DNA from: Clostridium fungisolvens
Lineage (GTDB): Bacteria; Bacillota; Clostridia; Clostridiales; Clostridiaceae
Direction of reading: 5' to 3'
Assembly (NCBI RefSeq): GCF_014193895.1
Contig: NZ_BLZR01000001.1
Coordinates: 1,240,001-1,304,000, forward strand
Length of the DNA stretch: 64,000 nt
The number at the start of each line of letters is the position of its first letter. The stretch's first letter is position 1. A model generated the notes under the pieces. The model was not told the DNA's origin. It made no database searches and worked only from the letters and a program-made list of their open reading frames with translations. This document shows, piece by piece, positions 1-8,769 of the stretch. The translations under genes were made by a program, and so were the position numbers.

Positions 1-981
1 TTAATTAACTGTACAAAAGAAGAAGTGTATTTTACTTCTGGAGGAAGTGAAAGCAATAATATGATAATAAAAGGTATAACTAAGCCTGGAAATCATATTA
101 TAATATCAAATTTTGAACATCCAAGTGTTTTGAGTACTTGTAAGGAACTAGAGGAACACGGAGTAAAGGTTACATATTTAGATGTAAACAGTGTAGGTCA
201 AATTGATATAGAACAGTTAGAAGAAAGCATTTGCAAGGATACTGTTTTAGTATCTATAATGCATGTAAATAATGAAATTGGAACAATACAAGATCTTGAA
301 AGAATAGGTAATCTTATTAAAGAAAGAAGTCAAAGAGCTAAGTTTCACGTTGATGCAGTGCAGAGTTTCGGAAAGTTTAAGATAGATGTAAAAAAATATA
401 AAATTGATATGCTTTCAGTAAGTGCACATAAGATTCATGGACCTAAAGGAATTGGGTTTTGCTATATAAGAAAGGGACTTTCTCTTGCACCTCTTATAAG
501 TGGTGGTGGACAAGAAAAAGGCTTTAGATCTGGAACAGAAAATTTACCATCAGCTTTGGGAATGGTAAAGGCTGCTGAAGAAATTTCAAAAAATATAGAA
601 AGTAATTTTAATAAGGTTACAGAATTAAAGAGATATTTTATAGATAAATTACAAAATATAAAGGATATAAAGATAAATAGTCCTTTAGATAATAAAATCT
701 CACCATATGTTTTAAATGTTTCGTTTATAGGAGTAAGAGCAGAAGTTCTTCTTCATCTGCTTGAAGAGAAAGATATATATGTTTCGACAGGATCAGCTTG
801 CTCCTCTAGACATATATCTACTAAAGGAAGCCACGTATTAAATGCAATAGGATTAACTGAAAAAGAGATAACTGGAGCAATCAGGTTTAGCTTCTCTAGC
901 TTTAATACGATTGAAGAAGTTGATTATGTAATAGAAGTTCTAAGAAATTCACTAACTTTTTTAAGGAGAGTAAAGATATGA
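1..981 (+). CDS. cysteine desulfurase (NifS/IscS family), 5' end missing
   Basis: PLP-dependent enzyme that takes sulfur from cysteine as a persulfide and passes it to an acceptor. The frame is open from base 1, so the start codon lies outside the window; an internal GTG at 25 is not a credible start because the GGSESNN cofactor-loop motif follows at once. The PLP lysine is seen in SAHKIHGPKG and the sulfur-carrying cysteine in STGSACSSRH. The stop overlaps the start of thiI by 4 bases, so the two are translationally coupled. That suggests this is the dedicated sulfur donor (NifZ-like in Bacillus) for ThiI rather than the Fe-S housekeeping enzyme. Family assignment is very secure; the specialised role is inferred from position. 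Confidence 0.95.
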   Translation, partial: LINCTKEEVYFTSGGSESNNMIIKGITKPGNHIIISNFEHPSVLSTCKELEEHGVKVTYLDVNSVGQIDIEQLEESICKDTVLVSIMHVNNEIGTIQDLERIGNLIKERSQRAKFHVDAVQSFGKFKIDVKKYKIDMLSVSAHKIHGPKGIGFCYIRKGLSLAPLISGGGQEKGFRSGTENLPSALGMVKAAEEISKNIESNFNKVTELKRYFIDKLQNIKDIKINSPLDNKISPYVLNVSFIGVRAEVLLHLLEEKDIYVSTGSACSSRHISTKGSHVLNAIGLTEKEITGAIRFSFSSFNTIEEVDYVIEVLRNSLTFLRRVKI

Positions 982-2132
982 AAAAATTAATTCTTGTAAA
1001 ATATGCCCCTGAGATATTTCTTAAGGGTTTAAACAGAGGTAAGTTTGAAAGAAGACTTAAAGAAAATATAAAGAAGAAATTAGTTGGACTAGATTTTGAA
1101 ATAGTTGAAGATCAAGGTAGATGGTTCATAAAGTGTGAAGATCTTGAAGAAGCTTGTAAAAGATCAAAAAGTGTATTTGGAGTTATGGAAATTTGTGTGG
1201 TAACTCAGGTTGAAAGAGATATGGATGCCATAAAAGCCTTAGCGCTTGAAAAAGTTAAGGAAAGTGGATCAGAAACTTTTAAAGTAGAAACAAATAGAGC
1301 AGACAAAAGATTCCCATTTAACTCTATGGAAACTTCTAGAGGTGTAGGTGGATACGTACTTAGCAAGCTTGAGACTGTTTCGGTTGATATACATAAACCA
1401 CAATGCACTTTAAAGATTGAAATAAGAGAAAATAATGCATATGTTTATACTAATAATGATAAGATAAAGGGTGCTGGTGGACTACCATATGGAATGAATG
1501 GAAGTACTATGCTTATGCTTTCTGGAGGAATTGACTCTCCTGTTGCTGGATATCTTATGGCAAGAAGAGGTGTAGAACTTAGTTGTGTATACTATCATTC
1601 ACATCCATACACATCCGAGAGAGCAAAGGATAAGGTTAAAGACCTCGCAAAAATATTAGCTCAATATACTGAAAAGGTTAGATTATATGTAGTTCCTTTT
1701 ACTGATATACAAATGGCTATTATGGAGAAGTGCAGAGAAGATGAGCTTACCATCATAATGAGAAGATTTATGATGAGAGTTGCATGTAAACTTGCAGAAA
1801 TCAAAGGAGTACAATCAGTTTCAAGTGGAGAAAGTATAGGTCAAGTTGCATCACAAACTATGGAAGGTTTAATGGTTAGTAACGATGTTGCGGATAGACC
1901 AGTATTTAGACCATTAGTTGCAATGGATAAGGAAGATATAATAGAAATAGCAAATAAAATAGGTACTTTTGAAACTTCAATATTACCATATGAAGATTGT
2001 TGTACAATATTTGTTCCAAAACATCCTAAGACAAAACCAAGAGTTGATGTTACAAGAAAGTCAGAAAGCGTTCTAGCTATAGATGAACTTGTTGATAAAG
2101 CTATAGAAAATATTGAAACTTACACTTTCTAA
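978..2132 (+). CDS. thiI: tRNA 4-thiouridine synthase ThiI
   Basis: ThiI adenylates U8 of tRNA and inserts sulfur to make 4-thiouridine, and can also feed sulfur to thiamine thiazole synthesis. The 384-aa protein has an N-terminal ferredoxin-like/THUMP region (about residues 1-165) followed by a PP-loop ATPase domain with the signature SGGIDSPVAGYL near residue 180. It ends shortly after the ATPase domain, so the C-terminal rhodanese domain of E. coli ThiI is absent, as in many Bacillota. Sulfur would then come directly from the desulfurase encoded immediately upstream, whose stop overlaps this start. Transcription probably ends at the hairpin that follows. Confidence 0.97.
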   Translation: MKKLILVKYAPEIFLKGLNRGKFERRLKENIKKKLVGLDFEIVEDQGRWFIKCEDLEEACKRSKSVFGVMEICVVTQVERDMDAIKALALEKVKESGSETFKVETNRADKRFPFNSMETSRGVGGYVLSKLETVSVDIHKPQCTLKIEIRENNAYVYTNNDKIKGAGGLPYGMNGSTMLMLSGGIDSPVAGYLMARRGVELSCVYYHSHPYTSERAKDKVKDLAKILAQYTEKVRLYVVPFTDIQMAIMEKCREDELTIIMRRFMMRVACKLAEIKGVQSVSSGESIGQVASQTMEGLMVSNDVADRPVFRPLVAMDKEDIIEIANKIGTFETSILPYEDCCTIFVPKHPKTKPRVDVTRKSESVLAIDELVDKAIENIETYTF

Positions 2133-2140
2133 CATAAGTA

Positions 2141-2181
2141 GGAGATAAGATGTATTATATTTACATCTTATCTCCTTTTTT
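2141..2181 (+). terminator. Rho-independent terminator of the desulfurase-thiI operon
   Basis: A 14-bp perfect stem (GGAGATAAGATGTA at 2141-2154 with its complement at 2162-2175) is followed by six T residues, nine bases after the thiI stop codon. Confidence 0.93.
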
Positions 2182-2305
2182 CGAATGTTAATGATATTCT
2201 TAAGCATATGATATTGAGTAGATGTATATATATTCAAAGATTTTTGATAACTTTTACATTAATTATAAAATGACCTTTTTAAAAGATTTGGAATGTGATA
2301 AAATA

Positions 2306-2327
2306 GTTGTGAAACCGTATGCACAAC
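2306..2327 (+). promoter_or_regulatory. LacI/CcpA-family operator-like palindrome before the first alpha-glucosidase
   Basis: The arms GTTGTG (2306-2311) and CACAAC (2322-2327) are perfect inverted repeats around a central CG step. The core TGAAACCGTATGCA matches the catabolite-responsive element consensus TGWAANCGNTNNCA at all but one fixed position. It lies about 30 bases before the start codon, where a bound repressor would block transcription. No LacI-family gene is in the window, so the regulator is either CcpA or an unlinked sugar repressor. Confidence 0.6.
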
Positions 2328-2356
2328 TTTTAAATTTAAATAGAGGTGATATATAG

Positions 2357-4027
2357 ATGGAACGAAAATGGTGGAAAGAAGGAGTTGTTTATCAACTTTA
2401 TCCAAGAAGCTTTAAGGACTCTAATGGAGATGGAATAGGTGATTTAAGAGGTGTTATAGAAAAATTAGATTACCTTAAAGAACTAGGTATTAATATAATG
2501 TGGCTTAATCCTGTATATAAGTCTCCGAATGATGATATGGGGTATGATATCAGTGACTATAGAGATATAATGGACGAGTTTGGTACTATGGAGGACTTTA
2601 AAGAATTACTTAAAGGGCTTCATGAGAGAGACATAAAACTTGTAATGGATCTTGTGGTAAATCATTCTTCGGACGAGCATAAATGGTTTGCCGAAAGTAG
2701 GAGTTCTAAGGACTCTAAATATAGAGATTATTATATATGGAGAAAAGGTAAGAATGGACAGCCTCCTAATAACTGGGGGTCATGCTTTAGCGGTAGTGCT
2801 TGGCAATATGATGAAATAACAGAAGAGTATTATCTTCATCTATTCTCAAAGAAGCAGCCTGATTTGAACTGGGAAAATCCAGAGGTTAGAAAAGAAGTAT
2901 ATGACATGATGAAGTATTGGTTTGAGATGGGAGTAGATGGATTTAGAATGGATGTAATTAACTTTATCTCAAAGGTGCCTGGTCTTCCAGATGGACCTAA
3001 GGGTGAAGGCGATTTATATGGAAACTTTGCTCCATATTCTATGAATGGGCCAAGAATTCATGAGTTTATGCAAGAAATGCATAAAGAAGTTCTAAGTAAA
3101 TATGACGTTATGACTGTAGGGGAATGTCCAGGAGTTTCACCTGAGCTTGCAAAGGACTATGTTGGTAGGGATAGAAATGAGCTTAATATGATATTCCAGT
3201 TCGAGCTTATGGATATAGGAAAAGGTAGAACTAAGTGGGAAGAAAAGCCATGGACTCTTGGTGAATTTAAAGCAATAATGAGTAAATGGCAGGAAGAATT
3301 AAGTGATGATGGATGGAACTCACTGTACCTAAATAACCATGATCAGCCTAGACTGGTATCAAGATTTGGAAATGATAAGGAATATAGAGTGGAATCAGCA
3401 AAGATGCTTGCTACAATGCTTCATACAATGCATGGAACTCCTTATATATATCAAGGTGAAGAAATAGGAATGACCAATGTTAAATATGCGTCAGTTAATG
3501 AATACAAGGATTTAGAAATTTTGAATGCCTATAAGGAACTGGTTGAAGGCGGTCTTATGAAAGACGAAGACTTTATGGCTGGTGTATATAGGATGGGAAG
3601 AGATAATGCCAGAACTCCTATACAGTGGAGCAACAGTTTAAATGGTGGATTTTCTAATGGAACTCCATGGCTTAAAGTAAATCCTAACTATACAGAAATA
3701 AATGTTGAAGAAGCTTTAAAAGATAATAATTCAATTTTTTATTATTACAAGAGATTAATTCAATTAAGAAAAGAAAATGATGTCATAGTATATGGAACTT
3801 TCAAAGAATATTATAAGGAAAGTGAAAGTATTTACTGTTATACAAGGCAATTAGAAGATAAAAAGCTTTTAGTAGTACTTAACTTTTTTGAAGAGGAAGT
3901 AGAGTTCCTAGTTCCGGAAGAATTAAGAGGATCAACAAGAAATGTTCTGATTTCAAATTATGATAATGTACCACAAGATGATCATATTAAACTTAGACCT
4001 TATGAGGCTATAGTATATAAAATATAG
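2357..4027 (+). CDS. malL: GH13_31 alpha-glucosidase, oligo-1,6-glucosidase type
   Basis: Cytoplasmic exo-glucosidase that releases glucose from the non-reducing end of short isomalto- or malto-oligosaccharides. The 556-aa protein has the full GH13 barrel and a C-terminal beta domain but no signal peptide. The catalytic residues are in register with characterised family members: nucleophile D199 in DGFRMDV, acid E256 in VGECPG, and D329 in NNHDQPR. Residue 200 after the nucleophile is valine, which in characterised relatives marks alpha-1,6 (isomaltose) preference. The ATG follows an AGGTGAT ribosome site. The operator-like palindrome upstream suggests sugar control. The family is certain; substrate choice is inferred. 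Confidence 0.9.
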   Translation: MERKWWKEGVVYQLYPRSFKDSNGDGIGDLRGVIEKLDYLKELGINIMWLNPVYKSPNDDMGYDISDYRDIMDEFGTMEDFKELLKGLHERDIKLVMDLVVNHSSDEHKWFAESRSSKDSKYRDYYIWRKGKNGQPPNNWGSCFSGSAWQYDEITEEYYLHLFSKKQPDLNWENPEVRKEVYDMMKYWFEMGVDGFRMDVINFISKVPGLPDGPKGEGDLYGNFAPYSMNGPRIHEFMQEMHKEVLSKYDVMTVGECPGVSPELAKDYVGRDRNELNMIFQFELMDIGKGRTKWEEKPWTLGEFKAIMSKWQEELSDDGWNSLYLNNHDQPRLVSRFGNDKEYRVESAKMLATMLHTMHGTPYIYQGEEIGMTNVKYASVNEYKDLEILNAYKELVEGGLMKDEDFMAGVYRMGRDNARTPIQWSNSLNGGFSNGTPWLKVNPNYTEINVEEALKDNNSIFYYYKRLIQLRKENDVIVYGTFKEYYKESESIYCYTRQLEDKKLLVVLNFFEEEVEFLVPEELRGSTRNVLISNYDNVPQDDHIKLRPYEAIVYKI

Positions 4028-4048
4028 GATTAAGTAACATGCTTTTTT

Positions 4049-4304
4049 ACTGTATAGGAAGTTATAAAATTCTCAAGCTATTTAAACCTATATGTTTCAA
4101 TGGTGTTGTACGTTTTCTGTGCCTAAAGATGAACCACTTCAATCCGAAATCTATTTTTAAAACTCTCACGGGTTTTAGTGAGAGAATTTAAAAATATAAA
4201 TTCTACTATGAAGTGGTTCATCTATATACAGTAAAAAATAAAACTTATTCGCATATAAGTTTCCTAGTGTACATTTGGAAAGACATATGCGTAAAAAACT
4301 ATCG
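4049..4304 (+). repeat. member of the 185-bp modular repeat family, interrupted by a palindromic insert
   Basis: The left part begins TTTTTTACTGTATAGGA like each unit of the array at 21.7-22.3 kb, and the right part (4226-4304) resumes with ACAGTAAAAAATAAAACTTA. Between them lies a 95-bp palindrome of a different repeat family (4128-4222). The right hairpin here is CGCATAT...ATATGCG around TTTCC...GGAAA (about 4250-4291), a different but still complementary stem from the other copies. The terminator-like end of the unit is mostly lost. Confidence 0.75.
4128..4222. repeat. GATGAACCACTTC palindromic repeat, copy A
   Basis: A 95-bp near-palindrome. The ends GATGAACCACTTCA and TGAAGTGGTTCATC are perfect inverted repeats, and the interior has further complementary blocks around a short centre. 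It is about the same length as, and clearly similar to, the copies at 18807, 23811 and 48720. It carries no ORF. It sits inside another repeat, which indicates past mobility. Confidence 0.85.
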
Positions 4305-4370
4305 TAATTGTAAATTTATAATTTCAGATATTCTTTTATGTTAATAGATTTAAATTTAGGAGGGGTTATC

Positions 4371-6065
4371 TTGGAAAGAAAGTGGTGGAAAGAAGGCGTA
4401 GCATATCAGATTTATGTAAGAAGTTTTAAAGATTCCAATGGAGACGGTATAGGTGATTTAAGGGGGATAATTGAAAAGTTAGATTATATTAAATCTCTAG
4501 GAGTTGATATGATATATTTAAATCCAATTAACAAATCTCCGAATGAAGATAATGGATATGATATCAGTGACTTTGAAGATATAATGGTGGAGTTTGGTGA
4601 TTTAGATGTTTTTGATGAACTTCTAAAAGGCATACATCAAAGAAATATGAGGCTTATAATGGATATGGTAATAAATCATAGTTCTGATGAACACCCTTGG
4701 TTTATAGAAGCGAAAAAATCAAAAGAAAATAAATACAGAGATTACTATATTTGGAGCAAAGGAAAAGGAAACAATCCACCTAATAATTGGGGGTCATTCT
4801 TTGGAGGAAGTGCATGGGAATTAGATGAAAATACAGAGGAGTATTATCTTCATATATTTTCTAAGAAGCAGCCAGATTTAAATTGGACAAACAAAAAGCT
4901 AAGGCAAGATATGAAGAGTATGCTTCGATATTGGGTTGAAAAAGGTGTAGATGGTTTCAGAATGGATGCCATAAATCATTTAGCGAAGGATATGAATTTT
5001 CCAGATGGAGAAATCAAAGAAGGAGCGCTTTATGGTGACTTCATACCTTATGTGCAGAACCTTCCTGAAGTTCATGATTATCTTAAAGAGTTAAAAAGAG
5101 ATGTATTTACTGACAGTCATGTGGTTATTGGAGAGACTGGTGGAATCAACTACGAGAATGCTCATGTGTATACTGGAGTTGATAACAAGGAGTTAGATTT
5201 TACTTTTCATTTTGATTTACATAGTGTAGGTAAAGGCGACAATCCATGGGAGAGAATTGGTATTGATCTTATAAAAGATGTAAAAGAAAAAATGACTGGT
5301 TGGGCTACTAGAGATGAAAAAGAAGGCTGGTGTCCAATATTTTACTCAAATCATGATACTACAAGAACTGTATCAAGATTAGGAGATGATAAAAAATATC
5401 ATAAGTTGTCTGCAAAGATGTTAGCAGCCTTGCAATTAACTCATAAGGGAACACCATTTATATATTATGGTGATGAAATTGGTATGACTAATGCAGAAAA
5501 TTTTAAGTTAGAGGACTATAGAGATGCATCTATATTTACCCGTTATGATGAATTTGTTTTATCAGGTATGGTAAGTCATGAAAATTATATTAAAGGATTA
5601 AATCTTACTTCAAGAGATAACTCAAGAACTCCGATGCAATGGAATGATAAGAAGAATGCAGGATTTACCGATTCAACTCCTTGGATTAATGTTAACTCAA
5701 ATTATCAAGCTATAAATGTTGAGAAGCAAGAAAAAGACTATGATTCTATACTGAATTTTTATAAAAAGCTTATTGCTTTAAGAAATAAAGAATTAGCCTT
5801 AGTGTATGGAACTTTTAAAGAAGTAGATAAAGAAAATACTTCAATTTATTCATATCTAAGAATATTAGGAAATAAAAAAATTCTAGTTATATGTAATTTC
5901 TTTGGAAAAGACGCACAGCTCAAGCTTTCTGATGAGATCCTTTTGAGTAATTTTAAGCTTGAAGTTTGCAACTATGAAAGCGATGAAGATAATTCACAAA
6001 TAAAAAACGAAAGTATAATAAACCTAAGACCCTATGAAGCAAGAGTTTATATATCTGAGACATAA
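4371..6065 (+). CDS. GH13_31 alpha-glucosidase, second paralog
   Basis: Paralog of the preceding glucosidase, likely hydrolysing short alpha-glucosides in the cytoplasm. I start it at TTG 4371, which has the strong AGGAGGGG site just upstream and gives MERKWWKEGV, identical in register to the neighbour's N-terminus; an ATG 33 bases upstream has no ribosome site. The resulting 564-aa protein has nucleophile D199, acid E255 (VIGETGG) and D329 (YSNHDTTR). Residue 200 is alanine rather than valine, which in characterised relatives goes with alpha-1,4 preference, so the pair may divide maltose-type and isomaltose-type substrates. It shares direction with its neighbours but is separated from the first gene by repeats. 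Confidence 0.9.
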   Translation: MERKWWKEGVAYQIYVRSFKDSNGDGIGDLRGIIEKLDYIKSLGVDMIYLNPINKSPNEDNGYDISDFEDIMVEFGDLDVFDELLKGIHQRNMRLIMDMVINHSSDEHPWFIEAKKSKENKYRDYYIWSKGKGNNPPNNWGSFFGGSAWELDENTEEYYLHIFSKKQPDLNWTNKKLRQDMKSMLRYWVEKGVDGFRMDAINHLAKDMNFPDGEIKEGALYGDFIPYVQNLPEVHDYLKELKRDVFTDSHVVIGETGGINYENAHVYTGVDNKELDFTFHFDLHSVGKGDNPWERIGIDLIKDVKEKMTGWATRDEKEGWCPIFYSNHDTTRTVSRLGDDKKYHKLSAKMLAALQLTHKGTPFIYYGDEIGMTNAENFKLEDYRDASIFTRYDEFVLSGMVSHENYIKGLNLTSRDNSRTPMQWNDKKNAGFTDSTPWINVNSNYQAINVEKQEKDYDSILNFYKKLIALRNKELALVYGTFKEVDKENTSIYSYLRILGNKKILVICNFFGKDAQLKLSDEILLSNFKLEVCNYESDEDNSQIKNESIINLRPYEARVYISET

Positions 6066-6075
6066 TTGGGAATTG

Positions 6076-6156
6076 ATCAATCTTTATCAGCAAGGACTAA
6101 AGCTTAAGTATGGTGAATTATGGTTAGATTGAGCTCTAAGGCATGTAAAGATTGAT
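6076..6156 (+). repeat. 81-bp imperfect inverted repeat between two GH13 genes
   Basis: The arms ATCAATCTTTA (6076-6086) and TAAAGATTGAT (6146-6156) are perfect complements, and shorter complementary blocks (for example AGCT) lie inside. There is no T-run, so it is not a simple terminator. It fills most of the gap between the second glucosidase and the amylase and could be an mRNA processing or stability structure. Confidence 0.55.
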
Positions 6157-6210
6157 AAGATTCTTAGCTTCATTTTCAATAAGAATAAAATAATATTAGG
6201 GGGAAATGTT

Positions 6211-7728
6211 ATGAGAAAAAAATTAAGTAGTTTCATAATGCTTATTTTAACAATCTCTTTATTTTTTGGATGCACAAAGCAAACGGTTGCACAGAAAGAT
6301 CAAGAGAATTATGATGGAAGAGCTTTCTATGAGATTTTTGTAAGATCTTTTAATGACAGTAATGGAGATGGTATTGGTGATCTCAAAGGAGTAACGGAAA
6401 AATTGGACTACCTTAAAGATTTAGGTGTGAACGGGATATGGTTGATGCCTATAAATGACTCGCCTTCATATCATGGGTATGATGTAACTGATTACTACAA
6501 AATAAATCCACAGTATGGAACAATGGAAGATCTAAAGAACCTTTTAGCTGAAGCCCATAAAAGGGATATAAAGATATTAATGGATATGGTTATTAATCAT
6601 ACATCCACTGAAAATAAGTGGTTTAAGGAAGCAAAAGCTGATAAGAATAGTAAGTATAGGGATTATTATATATGGAGTACAGATACTAATGTAGAAAATG
6701 AAATCTCAAAAATGGGAACAAAACCATGGACTAAAAATACTACACTTAATGATTATTACTATTCTATATTCTGGGAAGGTATGCCTGACCTAAATTATGA
6801 TAACAAAGAAGTAAGACAAGAGATGAAAAATATAGCTAAATACTATGAAGACTTAGGGGTTGATGGTTTTAGATTAGATGCGGCAAAATGGATATATGAT
6901 GACCAAGATAAAAATCTGCAGTGGTGGAAAGAATACAATGACTATTGTAAGAGTATAAATAAAAACTTTGTATTAACTGGAGAGGTTTGGGATAATCTTT
7001 TTGCTATGGCACCTTATCAGGAATCTTTAGATAGTGTCTTCGATTTTCCACTTGCTGATTCAATAACCAAAGGTGTTAGTGGTCAAAGTATAGAAGATTT
7101 ACCTACTGAGATTAAGGATAACTATGATACACTAAAAGAAAAAAATAAGAACTTTGTTCCAGCACCTTTTTTAAGTAATCATGATCAGAATAGAGTTATG
7201 GACAATCTTGGAGATACTGAGAAGATGAAAATGGCAGCAGCTATATATCTTACATTGCCTGGAACACCTTATATATATTATGGAGAAGAAGTTGGAATGA
7301 CTGGATCAAAACCAGATGAAAATATAAGGGAACCATTTATTTGGGACAACAAAGATACTAGTAAAAATACAAAGTGGATGGAAAGTACAAATGATGCTGA
7401 TAAGGTAGCTCTTAATGTACAAAAAGCTGATAAAGATTCAATATATAATTTTTATAAAAAGCTTTTAGAATTAAGAAATAATTATAAAGCCCTTAGACTC
7501 GGAGATGTTGATAAGGTTGAAACAAATGACAGTGGAATATTAGATATGAAGAGAACATATGAAAAAGATAATATATTTGTAATAGTAAATAGTACTTCTG
7601 CTGACTGCAAGATTCCTTTAGAAAAAGGAAAATACGAAGTTTTACTAGATAATAAGGATAATAAAAAAATTAAGAGTGATGGAAATATAAATATCAAAGC
7701 AGGAGAAATTCTAATATTGAAGAAGTAA
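6211..7728 (+). CDS. alpha-amylase family lipoprotein (GH13)
   Basis: Secreted, membrane-tethered glycoside hydrolase that likely cuts starch or maltodextrin outside the cell. Residues 1-20 are a lipoprotein signal with lipobox LFFGC, so the mature protein starts at Cys21. A GH13 barrel follows, with the nucleophile in DGFRLDAAK, the acid in TGEVWDN and the third carboxylate in LSNHDQNR. The N-terminal region starts with the same YEIFVRSFNDSNGDGIGDL pattern as the two cytoplasmic paralogs. The ATG follows a GGGGGAAA site. With its neighbours it makes a simple pathway: outside depolymerisation, then intracellular hydrolysis of imported oligosaccharides; no transporter gene is present here. Confidence 0.93.
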   Translation: MRKKLSSFIMLILTISLFFGCTKQTVAQKDQENYDGRAFYEIFVRSFNDSNGDGIGDLKGVTEKLDYLKDLGVNGIWLMPINDSPSYHGYDVTDYYKINPQYGTMEDLKNLLAEAHKRDIKILMDMVINHTSTENKWFKEAKADKNSKYRDYYIWSTDTNVENEISKMGTKPWTKNTTLNDYYYSIFWEGMPDLNYDNKEVRQEMKNIAKYYEDLGVDGFRLDAAKWIYDDQDKNLQWWKEYNDYCKSINKNFVLTGEVWDNLFAMAPYQESLDSVFDFPLADSITKGVSGQSIEDLPTEIKDNYDTLKEKNKNFVPAPFLSNHDQNRVMDNLGDTEKMKMAAAIYLTLPGTPYIYYGEEVGMTGSKPDENIREPFIWDNKDTSKNTKWMESTNDADKVALNVQKADKDSIYNFYKKLLELRNNYKALRLGDVDKVETNDSGILDMKRTYEKDNIFVIVNSTSADCKIPLEKGKYEVLLDNKDNKKIKSDGNINIKAGEILILKK

Positions 7729-7778
7729 TTAAAGTCGGAATTTTTTATAGTAGAACTTGAGAACAACTCCGATGAGCA

Positions 7779-7842
7779 GATGAACTACTTCAGTCATTTA
7801 GCCCGAAATGAATATTTCGATGTAAATATGAAGTAGTTTATC
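7779..7842. repeat. GATGAACCACTTC palindromic repeat, short copy B
   Basis: GATGAACTACTTCA at 7779 is mirrored by TGAAGTAGTTTATC ending at 7842, with an inner CGAAAT/ATTTCG hairpin. At 64 bp it is a shortened member of the family; the T-for-C change in the left arm is matched by A-for-G in the right arm. Confidence 0.7.
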
Positions 7843-7870
7843 AATAAAAAAAATATATATATATAAATGA

Positions 7871-7898
7871 AGGTGAACATTAATGTTAATGTTCACCT
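7871..7898 (-). terminator. hairpin at the end of the GtrA gene
   Basis: AGGTGAACATTAA (7871-7883) is fully complementary to 7886-7898 and ends at the base next to the GtrA stop codon. No good T-run follows on the minus strand, so termination is likely but not certain. Confidence 0.6.
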
Positions 7899-8327
7899 TT
7901 AATCTTCTTTATTAAAAATAACGAACTTATTTATTATAAAACCTAAAATTCCTGTAAGCATAGCAGCTAAGAAAGCTGATATGTTGGCCCAAAAAAATCT
8001 GTGTATATGAAAAATATTATGTCTTGTAAGGTTAGCTATTATTACAGCATCTAAGAACGATAATATCCCTAGAAGGCTTACATATCCAAAATAAGAAGAG
8101 GATTTAGATTCAGTTTTAAATGTAAACTTCTTGTTTAATAAATATCCACTAGTTGAATATATGCAAAATGAAATCAGCTTAAATAAAAAGTTTATTCTGC
8201 CAACTGTTAGTCCAGTAACTGTCCATAGTATATTTAAAACGATAAGATCAATTATTACATTACTTGAACCAACCAATGAATAAGTTATAAATTGTATTAT
8301 AGCTTTTAGTTTAGAATTTTCTTCCAT
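7899..8327 (-). CDS. GtrA family membrane protein
   Basis: Small integral membrane protein of the GtrA family, thought to move polyprenyl-phosphate-linked sugars across the membrane or to support cell-surface glycosylation. The 142-aa protein has four predicted membrane segments and the typical N-terminal pattern with FITYSLVGSSNVIIDL. I start it at ATG 8327 (MEENSK), eight bases after an AGGAG site; a GTG three codons earlier overlaps the spacer. It stands alone on the minus strand between plus-strand genes. No glycosyltransferase partner is nearby, so its substrate is unknown. Confidence 0.88.
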   Translation of the reverse strand: MEENSKLKAIIQFITYSLVGSSNVIIDLIVLNILWTVTGLTVGRINFLFKLISFCIYSTSGYLLNKKFTFKTESKSSSYFGYVSLLGILSFLDAVIIANLTRHNIFHIHRFFWANISAFLAAMLTGILGFIINKFVIFNKED

Positions 8328-8583
8328 AATGCACACTCCTAGTATGAGGTCCCTCTACGAAAAATTAATTTATACTTTTTCTGAAATCGTGTACTTAATA
8401 AGTTGCGAATCTGTATAAATTAATAATTAAAGTTGGAACAGTATATTTATTACCTATATTAATATACCTGTTTTTTAGCTTTAATTCAACTAATATATAT
8501 TGTCGAAAACATGATTTTTTTGTTGAAAATATTTTGGAGTGATGATATTATAACATCTGTACAAAAAATATATAAAAATAATT

Positions 8584-8657
8584 TTATCCATATATTTCTG
8601 ATAATAAGGTTCAGATGTTTCTACGAGAAATCCGTAAAAATTTCTCACTATGGGTAA
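8584..8657 (+). ncRNA. guanine-class purine riboswitch aptamer
   Basis: The pieces of the purine riboswitch are present in order. P1 is TCCATA with TATGGG. P2 is TCTGA with TCAGA around a loop ending AAGG. The J2/3 core is TTTCTAC. P3 is GAGAAAT with ATTTCTC around CCGTAAAA, and the J3/1 is CACTATG. The loop-loop G-G/C-C contact is possible. The specificity base in J3/1 is C (ACTATG), which marks guanine/hypoxanthine rather than adenine. P2 looks short, so this may be a slightly divergent example. It precedes a purine permease, the expected target. Confidence 0.88.
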
Positions 8658-8672
8658 ATCAAAAGGTACATG

Positions 8673-8707
8673 CCGTTATTTGATTTACTCTAATAACGGT
8701 ATTTTTT
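8673..8707 (+). terminator. riboswitch-controlled terminator
   Basis: CCGTTATT (8673-8680) pairs with AATAACGG (8692-8699), followed by ATTTTTT. The terminator loop segment TTTGATTTAC is complementary to GTAAATCAAA just 3' of the aptamer (from about 8654), which gives the alternative antiterminator. Guanine binding should stabilise P1, free the terminator and switch the permease off. Confidence 0.85.
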
Positions 8708-8746
8708 CGCTTCGGCGACTTTTTTATTTCGCGAAAGCGATTTTTT
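8707..8746 (+). terminator. two extra tetraloop hairpins with T-runs after the riboswitch
   Basis: TCGC-TTCG-GCGA (8707-8718) is followed by six T residues, and TCGC-GAAA-GCGA (8729-8740) by six more. Both are minimal hairpins capped by the very stable UUCG and GNRA tetraloops. They lie between the riboswitch terminator and the ribosome site of the permease. Their function is unknown. Confidence 0.55.
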
Positions 8747-8769
8747 ATTTTGAAGGGAGAAAACTTAAT

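Noticed and set aside
8650..8769. A 40-codon upstream extension of the purine permease starting at ATG 8650
   Set aside because: It begins inside the P1 stem of the guanine riboswitch and runs through the terminator. A good ribosome site and start lie at 8770.
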